Assembly: GCA_011391495.1 (NCBI GenBank)
Contig: JAABQK010000004.1
Location: 82,463 to 146,462, forward strand
From: Hydrogenophaga sp.
GTDB taxonomy: Bacteria > Pseudomonadota > Gammaproteobacteria > Burkholderiales > Burkholderiaceae_C
Length of the DNA: 64,000 nt
Direction: 5' to 3'
Position 1 is the first letter of the stretch. Each line of letters opens with the position of its first letter. Position numbers and translations under genes: made by a program. The notes beneath the pieces are model-generated. The model did no database searches, was not told the DNA's origin, and saw only the letters and a list, made by a program, of their open reading frames with translations. Shown one piece after another: positions 46,140-55,750 of this stretch.

Positions 46140-47675
46140 TTATCGCCGCAGGGCCTGGCGCAGACCGGGCGAAAACATCACGGACACCGCCACCACGGTG
46201 ACGGCCATGCCCAGCGCCAGCAGCAGGCCTTGCAGGCGGCCGGGTGCGTCCAGGAAGCGTGCGGCGAATCCGAGCGCCAGCGCGCTGCCGAGCGCTGGCA
46301 GCAGGTCGCGTCCGCGCAGCACACCGCGCAGGAAGTCGCGTTCGCGCAGCAGCAGCGCCACGGCCGCGACGCTCAAGGCCGCGTTGATGGCCCACATCAC
46401 CTGTTCACCACGGGCGCCCGCACCCGCTCCGGGCGCCTGGCCGCCCAGCCAGCCGAGCAGCGCCAGCAGGCACAGGGCGCCCATGTAGGCCGCCACCGCG
46501 CCGCGCAGCCGTCCGGTGCTGGCCATCAGCGTGAGCAGCACCGCCAGCAGCGCCTGCGGCAGCAGCGACCAGGCCCCCACCCGACTCCAGATACCCACCC
46601 CGGCCACCGCTTCGGGTGTCATGCGACCCCAGCCGAACAGCAGCTGGGCCAACGCAGGCGCCATGCCCGAGAGGGCCGCCGCCGCGGCACAGGCCAGCAC
46701 CCACGCCAGCACAAAGGCACTGCGCAGTGCGTCGCGCTGGCGGGTGCGTTGCGCTTCGGTGGCCGGCGCCGTGCCGTGGGAGAACGCCTGGGCAATGCCC
46801 GGAAAAGCCAGTGTGGCCACCAGCTGAACGGCCAGCACCAGCGGCAGTTCCACCAGTTTCCAGGCGTAGTTGAAGGTCGTCAGGGCACCTTCACCGGCAC
46901 TGGAGGCCAGGCTGCGCCCCAGCAACGGCAACATCAGCGGCAGCCCTGCACTGGCGAGCGCCCAGAGCCAGACCGGGGTGCGGGGTCCATCGACATCCTG
47001 GGTCGGGACCGGGCCGTCGGGCAGGGCGGGCGTGGCCGGCGCAGCCCGGCGCGCGCGCCAGCCCTGCCAGACCAGGCGCAGGCCCATGCCCAGCACCAGT
47101 CCGGCGCCCAGCACGGTGACGGGCGGGGCCCGGAGGTGGTCGCCACCCTGAAGGATCAGCAGCAGGCCGGCGACGATGGCTGCATTGACCACCAGGTTGG
47201 CGCCGTACATGCCGGTGAAGTCGCGCAGATGCTGCAGGCGTGTGGTGCCCAGCGCTGCCACCAGGGCCAGGGGCATGGCCAGCGCGCTCCATCGCAATGC
47301 GCCGTGCGCCGTGTGCCCTGCGCTGTCGCTCAGCCCGGGTGCCAGCGCCTGGGTGATGACCTGTGGCGCCAGCACCATCAGAGCGCCCACGACCAGGCCG
47401 GAGACGAGCAGGATGCGGGACAGCCGTGCCCGGGTGATGGCCTGGGCGTGCGGCGACTGCCGCGCCCACAGCGGCAGCAAGACATAGCTCAGCGCACCCG
47501 AGGCCAGGATGCCGGTCAGCAGGTCGGGCAGCGTCAGCATGAGGATGGCGACGTCGGCCAGACCGGTGGCACCCAGCGCGGCCGCCTGTACCGACTCGCG
47601 CAGCAGGCCCAGCAGGCGGCTGGCCAGCAAGAGGGCGATGGAGACCAGACCGGCGCGCAGCAACATGGGGCACAT
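46140..47675 (-). CDS. MurJ/Wzx-type lipid-linked glycan flippase (MOP superfamily)
   Basis: 511 residues, about 13-14 membrane segments. N-terminal ASRLLGLLRESVQAAALGATGLADVAILMLTLPDLL is MurJ/MviN-like; the rest is more divergent. It is likely the flippase moving the undecaprenyl-linked glycan repeat across the inner membrane. The link to the glycan block, rather than to peptidoglycan, is inferred from position as its first gene. No Wzy polymerase or ligase is visible. Start is ATG at 47675 or 47666. It diverges from lysS. Confidence 0.75.
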   Translation of the reverse strand: MCPMLLRAGLVSIALLLASRLLGLLRESVQAAALGATGLADVAILMLTLPDLLTGILASGALSYVLLPLWARQSPHAQAITRARLSRILLVSGLVVGALMVLAPQVITQALAPGLSDSAGHTAHGALRWSALAMPLALVAALGTTRLQHLRDFTGMYGANLVVNAAIVAGLLLILQGGDHLRAPPVTVLGAGLVLGMGLRLVWQGWRARRAAPATPALPDGPVPTQDVDGPRTPVWLWALASAGLPLMLPLLGRSLASSAGEGALTTFNYAWKLVELPLVLAVQLVATLAFPGIAQAFSHGTAPATEAQRTRQRDALRSAFVLAWVLACAAAAALSGMAPALAQLLFGWGRMTPEAVAGVGIWSRVGAWSLLPQALLAVLLTLMASTGRLRGAVAAYMGALCLLALLGWLGGQAPGAGAGARGEQVMWAINAALSVAAVALLLRERDFLRGVLRGRDLLPALGSALALGFAARFLDAPGRLQGLLLALGMAVTVVAVSVMFSPGLRQALRR

Positions 47676-47799
47676 TATCTGGTGGCACCCGCACGGGCCG
47701 CATGCCGGCGGACCGGAGAACTAAAATGCGGGGTTTGGCGCGCTCCCCGCGCCACCCAACTGCCCCGATCGGCCTGATCGGCACCACCTGCTCCAGTTT

Positions 47800-49377
<1,578 letters not shown>

Positions 49378-49378
49378 G

Positions 49379-49455
49379 CCCCCACGTTCGCCCGCTGCGC
49401 CCGTTTCCCTGTCCCCCCGAGGGGGCAGTTCCGCCAGGGCGGGGCCCGCCGGCGG
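49379..49455 (+). repeat. 3' intergenic repeat, copy D (divergent)
   Basis: GC-rich stretch between lysS and the converging 7TM gene. It keeps the self-complementary block CCCCCCGAGGGGGC of the family, preceded by GTTCGCCCGCTGCGCCC, but the second half (GCGGCCCGGCAAAGCC...) is degenerate. It may act as a terminator. Confidence 0.45.
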
Positions 49456-49456
49456 A

Positions 49457-51253
49457 TCAGAAATTCAGCGTCTGGATGCTTTTGCGCTGGTTCTGGCGCA
49501 GATCGTCCAGCGCATGGCGCAGCCAGTCCAGGTGGGCCTGGGCGTCTTGGTCCAGCTCCAGTCCGGCCTCGGGCAGCAGGGCCAGCACGATCTTGAAGCG
49601 CAGCGTCGTCCCGACGGGCAGCTGGGTGGAGGGTCGCAGCCCTCCGGCCACGATGCTGGTGGCCGCGGCCACGGCCTGGGCCGCACGTACCGGGCCCTCC
49701 ATCAGCAGGGCGAAGGTCTTGTCGTCCACCCGGGCGGCGGTGTCCACGTCGCGCGCCACCGAGCGCAGCAGCGAACCGGTGAGCACCAGCGCGCGGTCGG
49801 CCACCTCGCGACCGTGCGCCTGTTCAAACCACGCGTGGTTGTCCAGATCGATCAGCAGCAGCGCGATGTGGTGGTCGTAGCGCTGGGCGCGGACCAGGCT
49901 TTCGTGCAGCCGCAGCATGCCGTTGTGGCGGTTGGTCAGGCCGGTCAGTGGCTCGGTCCGTGACAGTGCCTTGGCCCGGGTCTGTGCTTCGTGCTGCAGG
50001 GACGAGCGCTGTAACAGGCCATAGATCAGCAGGGGGGCTTCCAGGGTGGCCGCGATCACCATGCCGTATTGCGACAGGAAACCCGAAGAGATCAGGCCGA
50101 AGTTGCGCAGCACCGGCAGCGCGCCGGCCATCAGCACTGGCAGGATGCCCAGTGCGATCCAGCGCACCCAGCGGTCGCCGGTGCGCCAGGCCGCCAGCAG
50201 CATGGCATAGACCAGGACCATGGTCAGCGCCCCGACCGCACTGATGCCCTGCAAGCTCCACGCGCTGGGCCTGGCCACGTCCCATGCGGTCAGGGCCAGC
50301 AGCACACCGGCCAGGGTGAGCGACAGGCGATCCAGGCCGCGCCCGATGCGCCGGGGCTGCACCACGTGGCGCACGAACAGCAGGCCCGCCACGGCCACCA
50401 TCGGCAGCAGGATGAATTCGGCCAGTCCGTTCCAGGTGGCCGAGTTCGGCCAGAGGAACTGCCCGCCCACGCCCAGGGAGGCCGCCAGCGCGAGCCCCAG
50501 CACCGAGATGTAGACCGCGTAGGCCGCAAAACTGCTGTCGCGGAACACCAGGGCGTTGGCCACCGCCACCGCGGTCAGCAGGAAGGCCATGCCGAAATAC
50601 GCGCCCAGCAGGAATTGCTGGTGGATGCGCAGTTCGCGCAGGTGGTTGTGCCGGTGAATGAAGAGTTCCCCCGAGAAAGGGACGCGGGCGTGTTCGATGC
50701 GCACCCAGTAGGTCACTGGCAGGTCGCTGCGGTTGTCCAGTGAAAACACGGGGTAGCGGTCCGGTGATGCCCAGTCGCGCACCGGAATGCTGTCGCCTGC
50801 GTGCTGGGCCTGCCACTGGCCATCGGGTCCCTGGTGGTAGAGGCTGATGCGGTCGGTGCCCGAGTGCGTGAGCTCCAGTTCCCAGTGCGAACTGGTGTCC
50901 TGCACCCAGGCGTCAAAGCGCACCCAGAGCGCGGCCTTCGGCCCGAGCAGCAGGCGGTGCTTGTGGCCTCGCACCGCAAACGGCAGGTCGGCCTGACGTT
51001 GTGCCACCTCCTGCGCCGTCAGGGCGCCGTCGGCGTCGACCCAGTAAAGGCTGCGTTGCGCCAGGGACACGCTGTTCTGCGCGCTGTCGAGCACCACCGG
51101 TGGCAGCGACTGGGCCGCTTCGGAGGCTGTCGCCGCCGCGTTCCAGGCCAGTAGGCCGCCCAGGAACAGGAGCATCCCGAAGCAGACCCGCCAGGCAGGC
51201 GGCCAGGGGAAGGGGGTGCCGGGCCGCTTGCCGGTGGGTCGTTCACGATGCAT
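49457..51253 (-). CDS. 7TMR-DISM receptor with degenerate GGDEF domain
   Basis: 598 residues. A signal-like segment (about 22-45), a periplasmic 7TMR-DISMED2-type beta domain (about 60-205, with LLLGPKAALWVRFDAWVQ), seven membrane helices (about 210-405) and a C-terminal GGDEF-type domain (about 435-595). The GG(D/E)EF active-site loop is replaced: AARVDDKTFALLM stands where RxGGDEFxxLL is expected, and the metal Asp region reads LLLIDLDNHAWFEQAHG. It is therefore probably not a diguanylate cyclase. The start could also be 51301; neither has a clear ribosome site. Confidence 0.8.
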   Translation of the reverse strand: MHRERPTGKRPGTPFPWPPAWRVCFGMLLFLGGLLAWNAAATASEAAQSLPPVVLDSAQNSVSLAQRSLYWVDADGALTAQEVAQRQADLPFAVRGHKHRLLLGPKAALWVRFDAWVQDTSSHWELELTHSGTDRISLYHQGPDGQWQAQHAGDSIPVRDWASPDRYPVFSLDNRSDLPVTYWVRIEHARVPFSGELFIHRHNHLRELRIHQQFLLGAYFGMAFLLTAVAVANALVFRDSSFAAYAVYISVLGLALAASLGVGGQFLWPNSATWNGLAEFILLPMVAVAGLLFVRHVVQPRRIGRGLDRLSLTLAGVLLALTAWDVARPSAWSLQGISAVGALTMVLVYAMLLAAWRTGDRWVRWIALGILPVLMAGALPVLRNFGLISSGFLSQYGMVIAATLEAPLLIYGLLQRSSLQHEAQTRAKALSRTEPLTGLTNRHNGMLRLHESLVRAQRYDHHIALLLIDLDNHAWFEQAHGREVADRALVLTGSLLRSVARDVDTAARVDDKTFALLMEGPVRAAQAVAAATSIVAGGLRPSTQLPVGTTLRFKIVLALLPEAGLELDQDAQAHLDWLRHALDDLRQNQRKSIQTLNF

Positions 51254-51355
51254 GACCGCATTCTGGCGTGCCGCTCTGGGAGCTTGGCTGACAACCTGCA
51301 CATCCGGGAGCCCGCCGGCTCAAGGTGCGGCGTGCCTGCCACAGCCATCACCCAT

Positions 51356-51388
51356 GAAAAAGCCCCGGCCGACAAGTCGGACGGGGCC
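51356..51388 (-). terminator. rho-independent terminator of rpoH
   Basis: On the minus strand GCCCCGTCCGAC-TTG-TCGG-CCGGGGC forms a GC-rich hairpin with small mismatches, followed by TTTTTC. It lies 50 bases after the rpoH stop. Confidence 0.85.
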
Positions 51389-51439
51389 TGGGTGCCCGGA
51401 AACATGCCATGCCGCCGGCACGGCACCGGGTGCTGTCGC

Positions 51440-52396
51440 TCAGGCGAATTCGGTCAGTGCCTTGCGCATCTTCTTCATGGCGGCCACCTCGATCTGGCGC
51501 ACCCGTTCGGCGCTCACACCGTATTCGGCCGCCAGCTCGTGCAGCGTCATGCCACCCGATCCGTCGTCGTTCACCTTGAGCCAGCGCTCGGTCACGATGC
51601 GGCGCGAACGTTCGTCCAGCTCCCCCATGGCGCGCGCCACGCCTTCGGTGGCCAGTGCGTCACGTTCGGCCGATTCGAGCACCGCGGTCGGCTCGTGGTG
51701 GACGTCGGCCAGGTAGGCAATGGGGCCGAAGCTGTCTTCGCCGTCATCGCCCGGGCCCGGGTCCAGCACCACGTCGCCACCCGAGAGCCGGGTTTCCATC
51801 TCGCGCACTTCCTCGGGCTTCACGTTCAGCTCGCGTGCCATCACGCCGACTTCGCTGTCGGACAGCACCTCGCGGTGCGTGTCGCCGTCCACGGCTTCCG
51901 AGCGGAAGCCCTGCTTGCGCGAGCGCAGGTTGAAGAACAGCTTGCGCTGGGCCTTGGTGGTGGCCACCTTCACCATGCGCCAGTTCTTCAGGATGTACTC
52001 GTGGATCTCGGCCTTGATCCAGTGCATGGCGTAGCTCACCAGGCGCACGCCCTGGTCCGGGTCGAAGCGCTTCACCGCCTTCATCAGGCCCACGTTGCCC
52101 TCCTGGATGAGGTCGCCGTGCGGCAGGCCGTAGCCCAGGTACTGGCGGGCGATCGACACCACCAGACGCAGGTGCGACATCACCAGCTGGCCGGCTGCAT
52201 CGATGTCGTTGTGGTCGCGCAGGCGGCGTGCGGCGCCCTGTTCCTCTTCCAGCGTCAGCAGCGGCATGCGGTTGACGGCGGAAATGTAGGCATCCAGGTT
52301 GCCCAGCGGGGGCAGCGTCAGCGAACGGCTGGCCCACGGACTGGCCACGGCGAGCGTGGCGGTCGGCAAGGCAGCAGGAGCAAGCGATGGGGACAT
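51440..52396 (-). CDS. rpoH: heat-shock sigma factor RpoH (sigma-32)
   Basis: 318 residues. Region 1.2/2: LDAYISAVNRMPLLTLEEE, then LRLVVSIARQYLGYGLPHGDLIQEGNVGLMKAVKRFDP, VRLVSYAMHWIKAEIHEYILKNWRMVK (region 2.4). The RpoH box appears as KLFFNLRSRKQGF. Region 4.2 helix-turn-helix is LHELAAEYGVSAERVRQIEVAAMKKMRKAL. Start ATG at 52396 is chosen for the GAGGAGGG ribosome site; 14 extra codons upstream overlap the operator. It directs transcription of chaperones and proteases. A CIRCE operator in the leader implies HrcA control. Confidence 0.95.
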   Translation of the reverse strand: MSPSLAPAALPTATLAVASPWASRSLTLPPLGNLDAYISAVNRMPLLTLEEEQGAARRLRDHNDIDAAGQLVMSHLRLVVSIARQYLGYGLPHGDLIQEGNVGLMKAVKRFDPDQGVRLVSYAMHWIKAEIHEYILKNWRMVKVATTKAQRKLFFNLRSRKQGFRSEAVDGDTHREVLSDSEVGVMARELNVKPEEVREMETRLSGGDVVLDPGPGDDGEDSFGPIAYLADVHHEPTAVLESAERDALATEGVARAMGELDERSRRIVTERWLKVNDDGSGGMTLHELAAEYGVSAERVRQIEVAAMKKMRKALTEFA

Positions 52397-52431
52397 GTGT
52401 AAAACCCTCCTCAGGTTGGTCTTTCTAAATG

Positions 52432-52458
52432 TTAGCACTCTCTATGAGTGAGTGCTAA
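52432..52458. promoter_or_regulatory. CIRCE operator (HrcA-binding site) of rpoH
   Basis: TTAGCACTC, nine bases, GAGTGCTAA: both 9-bp arms match the CIRCE consensus perfectly. It lies 36 bases before the rpoH start codon, on the rpoH leader side. CIRCE is the operator of the heat-shock repressor HrcA, normally found at groESL and dnaK operons. Confidence 0.93.
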
Positions 52459-52514
52459 TGGAATGGTTCCTTGGCCGTGGTGCGGTGGGACTGGACAGTT
52501 GATCCACTTTCCAT

Positions 52515-52529
52515 TACTGTACATAAAAA
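52515..52529 (+). promoter_or_regulatory. left half of a disrupted LexA (SOS) box
   Basis: TACTG followed by TACATAAAAA. Joined across the insertion to the right half (53620-53634, TACATAAAAA once, then CAGTA), it gives TACTGTACATAAAAACAGTA. This matches the classical LexA consensus at 17 of 20 positions. A possible -35 (TTGATC, 52499-52504) lies just upstream and is now more than 1 kb from the genes. Confidence 0.85.
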
Positions 52530-53619
52530 AGGGGTATCCACTTAGCTCCAGTCATCTTTGAATGCTGGATGAATAACCAGTATTTGATGATATGCCAGTC
52601 AGGCAAACAGTCAAGCCTTTTTCACCACATCCCGGTACGTCACCGGGGCTGTCACGACCGCTTGCTGCAGCAACCGATAGAACAACATGCCGCGTGAGTT
52701 GGATGTGCGGCGATTGAAGCGGAACACGAACTCATCCAGGTAGGCATCCAGGTGTTCGGGCTGCACCGAGCCATGGTGTGTGCCCAGAATCCAGCGCTGC
52801 ACCAGAGCCGCCACCCGATGCACGCCCGCCATCGAGACATGAGCCGGGACACTGGAACCGAGCATGACCGTACGCTGATGGACGAAGCCTAGGTCTTTCA
52901 ATGTCAGGTAGGCAGCCGAGCCGTCGGTACGCACCTGTGCGCCAGGCTCGATGACCTCCTGCACGAACGGAATCACACAAGCGGCAGAGTCATTGGCAAC
53001 GCGGCGCAGGCGGATGCGACCGAATCCCTTGGGGTCCAGCATCTCCACGGCCATCACCACCAGCACTTTGCTCGTGCTGCTCTTGCGCCCTTTGGGTGAG
53101 ATGGGGTTTTGCCTGTCTGTGATGGCCAGATAGGTCTCGTCAACTTCGACCAGCCCTTTGAGCTGTTCGCGACCCGGTCGAACCATGGCACGACGAAGCC
53201 GGTGCAGCATGGTCCAGGCGGTCTGGTAGCTGCCCAACCCCAGCACACGCTGCAGGCCCAACGCGCTCACGCCTTGTTTCTGATTGGTCAGGTACCAGGC
53301 GGCAGCCAGCCATACGCGCAGTGGCGTTCGGGTCTTCTCGAAGATGGTGCCGGCGGTCACCGAACTCTGGTGTTGGCAACTCGGGCACATCAGCCGGGTA
53401 CGCGTCGCACGATAGGCATCGCCCACGCAGCCGCAGCGCGGGCAGACAAAACCTTGGGACCACCGCAGCCGCTCCAGATAGGCAAGGCACGCCTCTTCGG
53501 TGGCAAACCAGTCAAGAAACTCGTTCCAAGTCTGCGGGTAGTCTTTTTCGGGTGTTGGCGCTAAAGTATGGATATCCATCCAGTTATTCTGCACCGACTG
53601 GAGCTAAGTGGATACCCCT
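52530..53619 (-). mobile_element. IS1595-family insertion sequence
   Basis: About 1090 bp bounded by perfect 24-bp inverted repeats (52530-52553 and 53596-53619, starting AGGGGTATCCACTTAG). It is flanked by the 10-bp direct repeat TACATAAAAA (52520-52529 and 53620-53629). The A-run makes the exact duplication length uncertain; 8 bp is usual in the family. One transposase gene on the minus strand fills it. Ends and gene look intact, so the insertion is probably recent. Confidence 0.9.
52611..53579 (-). CDS. IS1595-family transposase
   Basis: 322 residues. N-terminal zinc ribbon CPRCGC...CPSC (about residues 45-75), a helical region with LGLQRVLGLGSYQTAWTMLHRLR, then an RNase H-fold catalytic domain with VEVDETYL, RTDGSAAYL and a C-terminal EFVFRFNRR. 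This combination of zinc ribbon plus DDE domain is diagnostic of IS1595. ATG at 53579 is used; a GTG at 53594 inside the right terminal repeat region is the alternative. Full length, no frameshift, so the element may be active. Confidence 0.9.
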   Translation of the reverse strand: MDIHTLAPTPEKDYPQTWNEFLDWFATEEACLAYLERLRWSQGFVCPRCGCVGDAYRATRTRLMCPSCQHQSSVTAGTIFEKTRTPLRVWLAAAWYLTNQKQGVSALGLQRVLGLGSYQTAWTMLHRLRRAMVRPGREQLKGLVEVDETYLAITDRQNPISPKGRKSSTSKVLVVMAVEMLDPKGFGRIRLRRVANDSAACVIPFVQEVIEPGAQVRTDGSAAYLTLKDLGFVHQRTVMLGSSVPAHVSMAGVHRVAALVQRWILGTHHGSVQPEHLDAYLDEFVFRFNRRTSNSRGMLFYRLLQQAVVTAPVTYRDVVKKA

Positions 53620-53634
53620 TACATAAAAACAGTA
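53620..53634 (+). promoter_or_regulatory. right half of the disrupted LexA box, before imuA
   Basis: TACATAAAAACAGTA ends 12 bases before the imuA start codon. The CTG half-site that should precede it is replaced by the right end of the insertion sequence, so the operator no longer has dyad symmetry. Confidence 0.85.
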
Positions 53635-53646
53635 TTCGAGTCCACC

Positions 53647-54480
53647 ATGCCAGCCCATCCTGCCCCGCAGACCAACCCGACCTGGGTCCGGCCTGCCACG
53701 AATGCCCCCCGCCCGGTGTCTGCGCCGGGTGCCCTGTCGACCGGTCTGCCGGTTGCCGTGGCGGCGGCGCTGTGGCGTGGCGACCAGCTGGGCAGCCCGG
53801 TGGCCGCCACCGTGCCCAGCGGGTTTGCTGCGCTGGACGCCGTCTTGCCCGGCGGCGGCTGGCCGTGCCACGCGCTCACCGACATCCTGAGCCCGCAAAG
53901 CGGCACGCTGGAATGGCGGCTGCTCGCGCCCCTGCTGCGTCAGGTGGTGGCCGCCGGGCGCAGCGTGGTGGTGGTGGGGCCGCCCAAGCAGCCGCACCTG
54001 CCCGGCCTGCGCCTGGAGGGACTGGACGGGCGGCAGCTGGTCTGGATCCAGGCACACACGCCAGCCGAACGCCTGTGGTCGGCCGAACAGCTGATCAGGG
54101 CCCGGGCCTGCGGCGCCCTGATCGCCTGGCTGCCCCAGGTGAGGCCCGAGCAGATCCGCCGCCTGCAGGTGCTGGCCGCGGGCAACGAAGGGCCGGTGTT
54201 CCTGTGCCGGCCCGGCACGGCGGCGCAGGAGTCGTCGGCCGCGCCGCTGCGTCTGCTGGTCCGCGTGGGCCAGGACTGGGAGCTCCTGGTGGACATCGTC
54301 AAGCGCAAAGGCCCGCCGCTGGAGCAGACGCTGCGCCTGCCATCGGTGCCCGGCGGTCTGCAATCCATCATGACGCCGCGGCTGCGCCTGCCCAGCCGCC
54401 TGATCGTTCCCCGAAAGGCCGACCATGTGGTGGTCAGCGCTCCTGCTGCACAGCCCCGACGGCCCAGCCTCTCCCATTGA
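53647..54480 (+). CDS. imuA: SOS mutagenesis protein ImuA
   Basis: 277 residues, RecA/SulA-like fold. VPSGFAALDAVLPGGGWPCHALTDIL (about 46-72) is the typical ImuA start of the RecA-like domain. It then has RSVVVVGPPKQPHLPGL and CGALIAWLPQ. ImuA, ImuB and DnaE2 form the mutasome that carries out error-prone lesion bypass. The ATG at 53647 is chosen; the frame upstream to 53608 reads into the inserted element. The last 56 bases overlap imuB. Expression control is expected to be altered by the insertion sequence 27 bases upstream. Confidence 0.92.
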   Translation: MPAHPAPQTNPTWVRPATNAPRPVSAPGALSTGLPVAVAAALWRGDQLGSPVAATVPSGFAALDAVLPGGGWPCHALTDILSPQSGTLEWRLLAPLLRQVVAAGRSVVVVGPPKQPHLPGLRLEGLDGRQLVWIQAHTPAERLWSAEQLIRARACGALIAWLPQVRPEQIRRLQVLAAGNEGPVFLCRPGTAAQESSAAPLRLLVRVGQDWELLVDIVKRKGPPLEQTLRLPSVPGGLQSIMTPRLRLPSRLIVPRKADHVVVSAPAAQPRRPSLSH

Positions 54481-55744
54481 CGCGGCGCAGCAGGCGCTGG
54501 CGGTCTGGGCGCTTCAGTTCACGCCCCGGGTCGCCATCGCTGACGAAGCCGTGCTCATGGAAGTGGAGGCCAGCGTGCGCCTGTTCGGGGGGCAACGCGC
54601 CCTGCGTGAGCGCGTCCGGGCCGAAGGCCGCGAGCTGGGCGTGAACCAGATCGCATGGGCGCCGAACAGTCTGGCCGCACTGGCACTGGCCCGCGCCGGT
54701 ATCGAAAACGGTGTTCGCCAGCCACTGGACGCGCTGCTCGACACCCTGCCCATGGAAACGCTCAGCGCCGTGCGTCCGCACCGCCTGACCTTGGCCCATG
54801 TCGGCTGCCGCACCCTGGGCGACGTGCGTCGGCTGCCGCGCGGCGGCACAGCCCGGCGCTTTGACAAGCGCCTGCTGGCTGCGCTCGACCAGGCCTATGG
54901 CCGCGCGCCCGAGGTGCATCAGTGGGTGCTGCTGCCCGAGTGCTTTGCCCAGCGGCTGGAACTGATGTCGCGCGTGGAGCAGGCGCCGGCGCTGCTGCTG
55001 GGCGCGCGGCGCCTGCTCCTGTCCCTGACCGGCTGGCTCGCCGCGCGCCACAGCGGCACCACCGCCTTCACGCTCCGGTGGGCGCACGACGCCATGCGCG
55101 CCCGTTCGGCCGGCGAGGGCGGTGAGCTCACCATCCGCACCGCCGAACCGACGCGCGACATCGACCACCTGTGCCGCCTGCTGGACGAACACCTGGGCCA
55201 TGTGGAGCTGCTGGCCCCGGTGGGCGACCTGGAGCTGGTCGCGCAGGAGGTGCACCCGCTGGAAGAGCGCAGCGCCTCGCTGCTGCCGGATGCCGTGCGC
55301 CAGGGCGAAACGCTGCACCGGGTACTGGAGCGCCTGGCCGCGCGCCTGGGCCCCGAGCGCGTGCTGCGCCCGGTGGCGCTGGAAGACCACCGCCTCGAAT
55401 GGATGTGCCGCTGGCAACCCGCGGCGCAGCCACTGGCCCGACCTGCTGCGCCGCCGCGCCACATGCCGGGCAGCGAGCTGCCGCAACCCAGCTTCCTGCT
55501 GCCCGCGCCGCTCAGGCTGCTCGTGCGCGGCAACCGGCCCTACTACCAGGGCGAACTGCAGCTGCTCGCCGGGCCGCAGCGGGTCGAGGGCGGCTGGTGG
55601 GACCGCGACGAGGCCAGCGGCCAGACCCGCAACGTGGTGCGCGACTACTGGGTGGCCTGGTCCGAACACGCCGGCGTGCTCTGGGTGTTCCAGACCCGGC
55701 TGGACGAAGCGCCCGCGTGGTTTCTGCACGGGCATTTCGCCTGA
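54425..55744 (+). CDS. imuB: Y-family polymerase-like protein ImuB
   Basis: 439 residues. Palm region with DEAVLMEVEASVRLFGG (about 36-52) and HhH-type HRLTLAHVGCRTLGDVRRLPRG (about 118-139), then little-finger and C-terminal regions ending WFLHGHFA. As is usual for ImuB, the acidic catalytic residues of Y-family polymerases (the DxD and SIDE motifs) are not conserved; here the SIDE equivalent reads EVEAS. ImuB acts as the hub binding the beta clamp and DnaE2. It overlaps imuA by 56 bases and ends 6 bases before dnaE2. Confidence 0.92.
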   Translation: MWWSALLLHSPDGPASPIDAAQQALAVWALQFTPRVAIADEAVLMEVEASVRLFGGQRALRERVRAEGRELGVNQIAWAPNSLAALALARAGIENGVRQPLDALLDTLPMETLSAVRPHRLTLAHVGCRTLGDVRRLPRGGTARRFDKRLLAALDQAYGRAPEVHQWVLLPECFAQRLELMSRVEQAPALLLGARRLLLSLTGWLAARHSGTTAFTLRWAHDAMRARSAGEGGELTIRTAEPTRDIDHLCRLLDEHLGHVELLAPVGDLELVAQEVHPLEERSASLLPDAVRQGETLHRVLERLAARLGPERVLRPVALEDHRLEWMCRWQPAAQPLARPAAPPRHMPGSELPQPSFLLPAPLRLLVRGNRPYYQGELQLLAGPQRVEGGWWDRDEASGQTRNVVRDYWVAWSEHAGVLWVFQTRLDEAPAWFLHGHFA

Positions 55745-55750
55745 TCGGGC

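Noticed and set aside
53596..53640. Hybrid promoter made by the right end of the insertion sequence and the TACATA next to it
   Set aside because: The bases 17 before TACATA read ACTGGA, a poor -35, so no convincing outward promoter is visible. It is not excluded experimentally.
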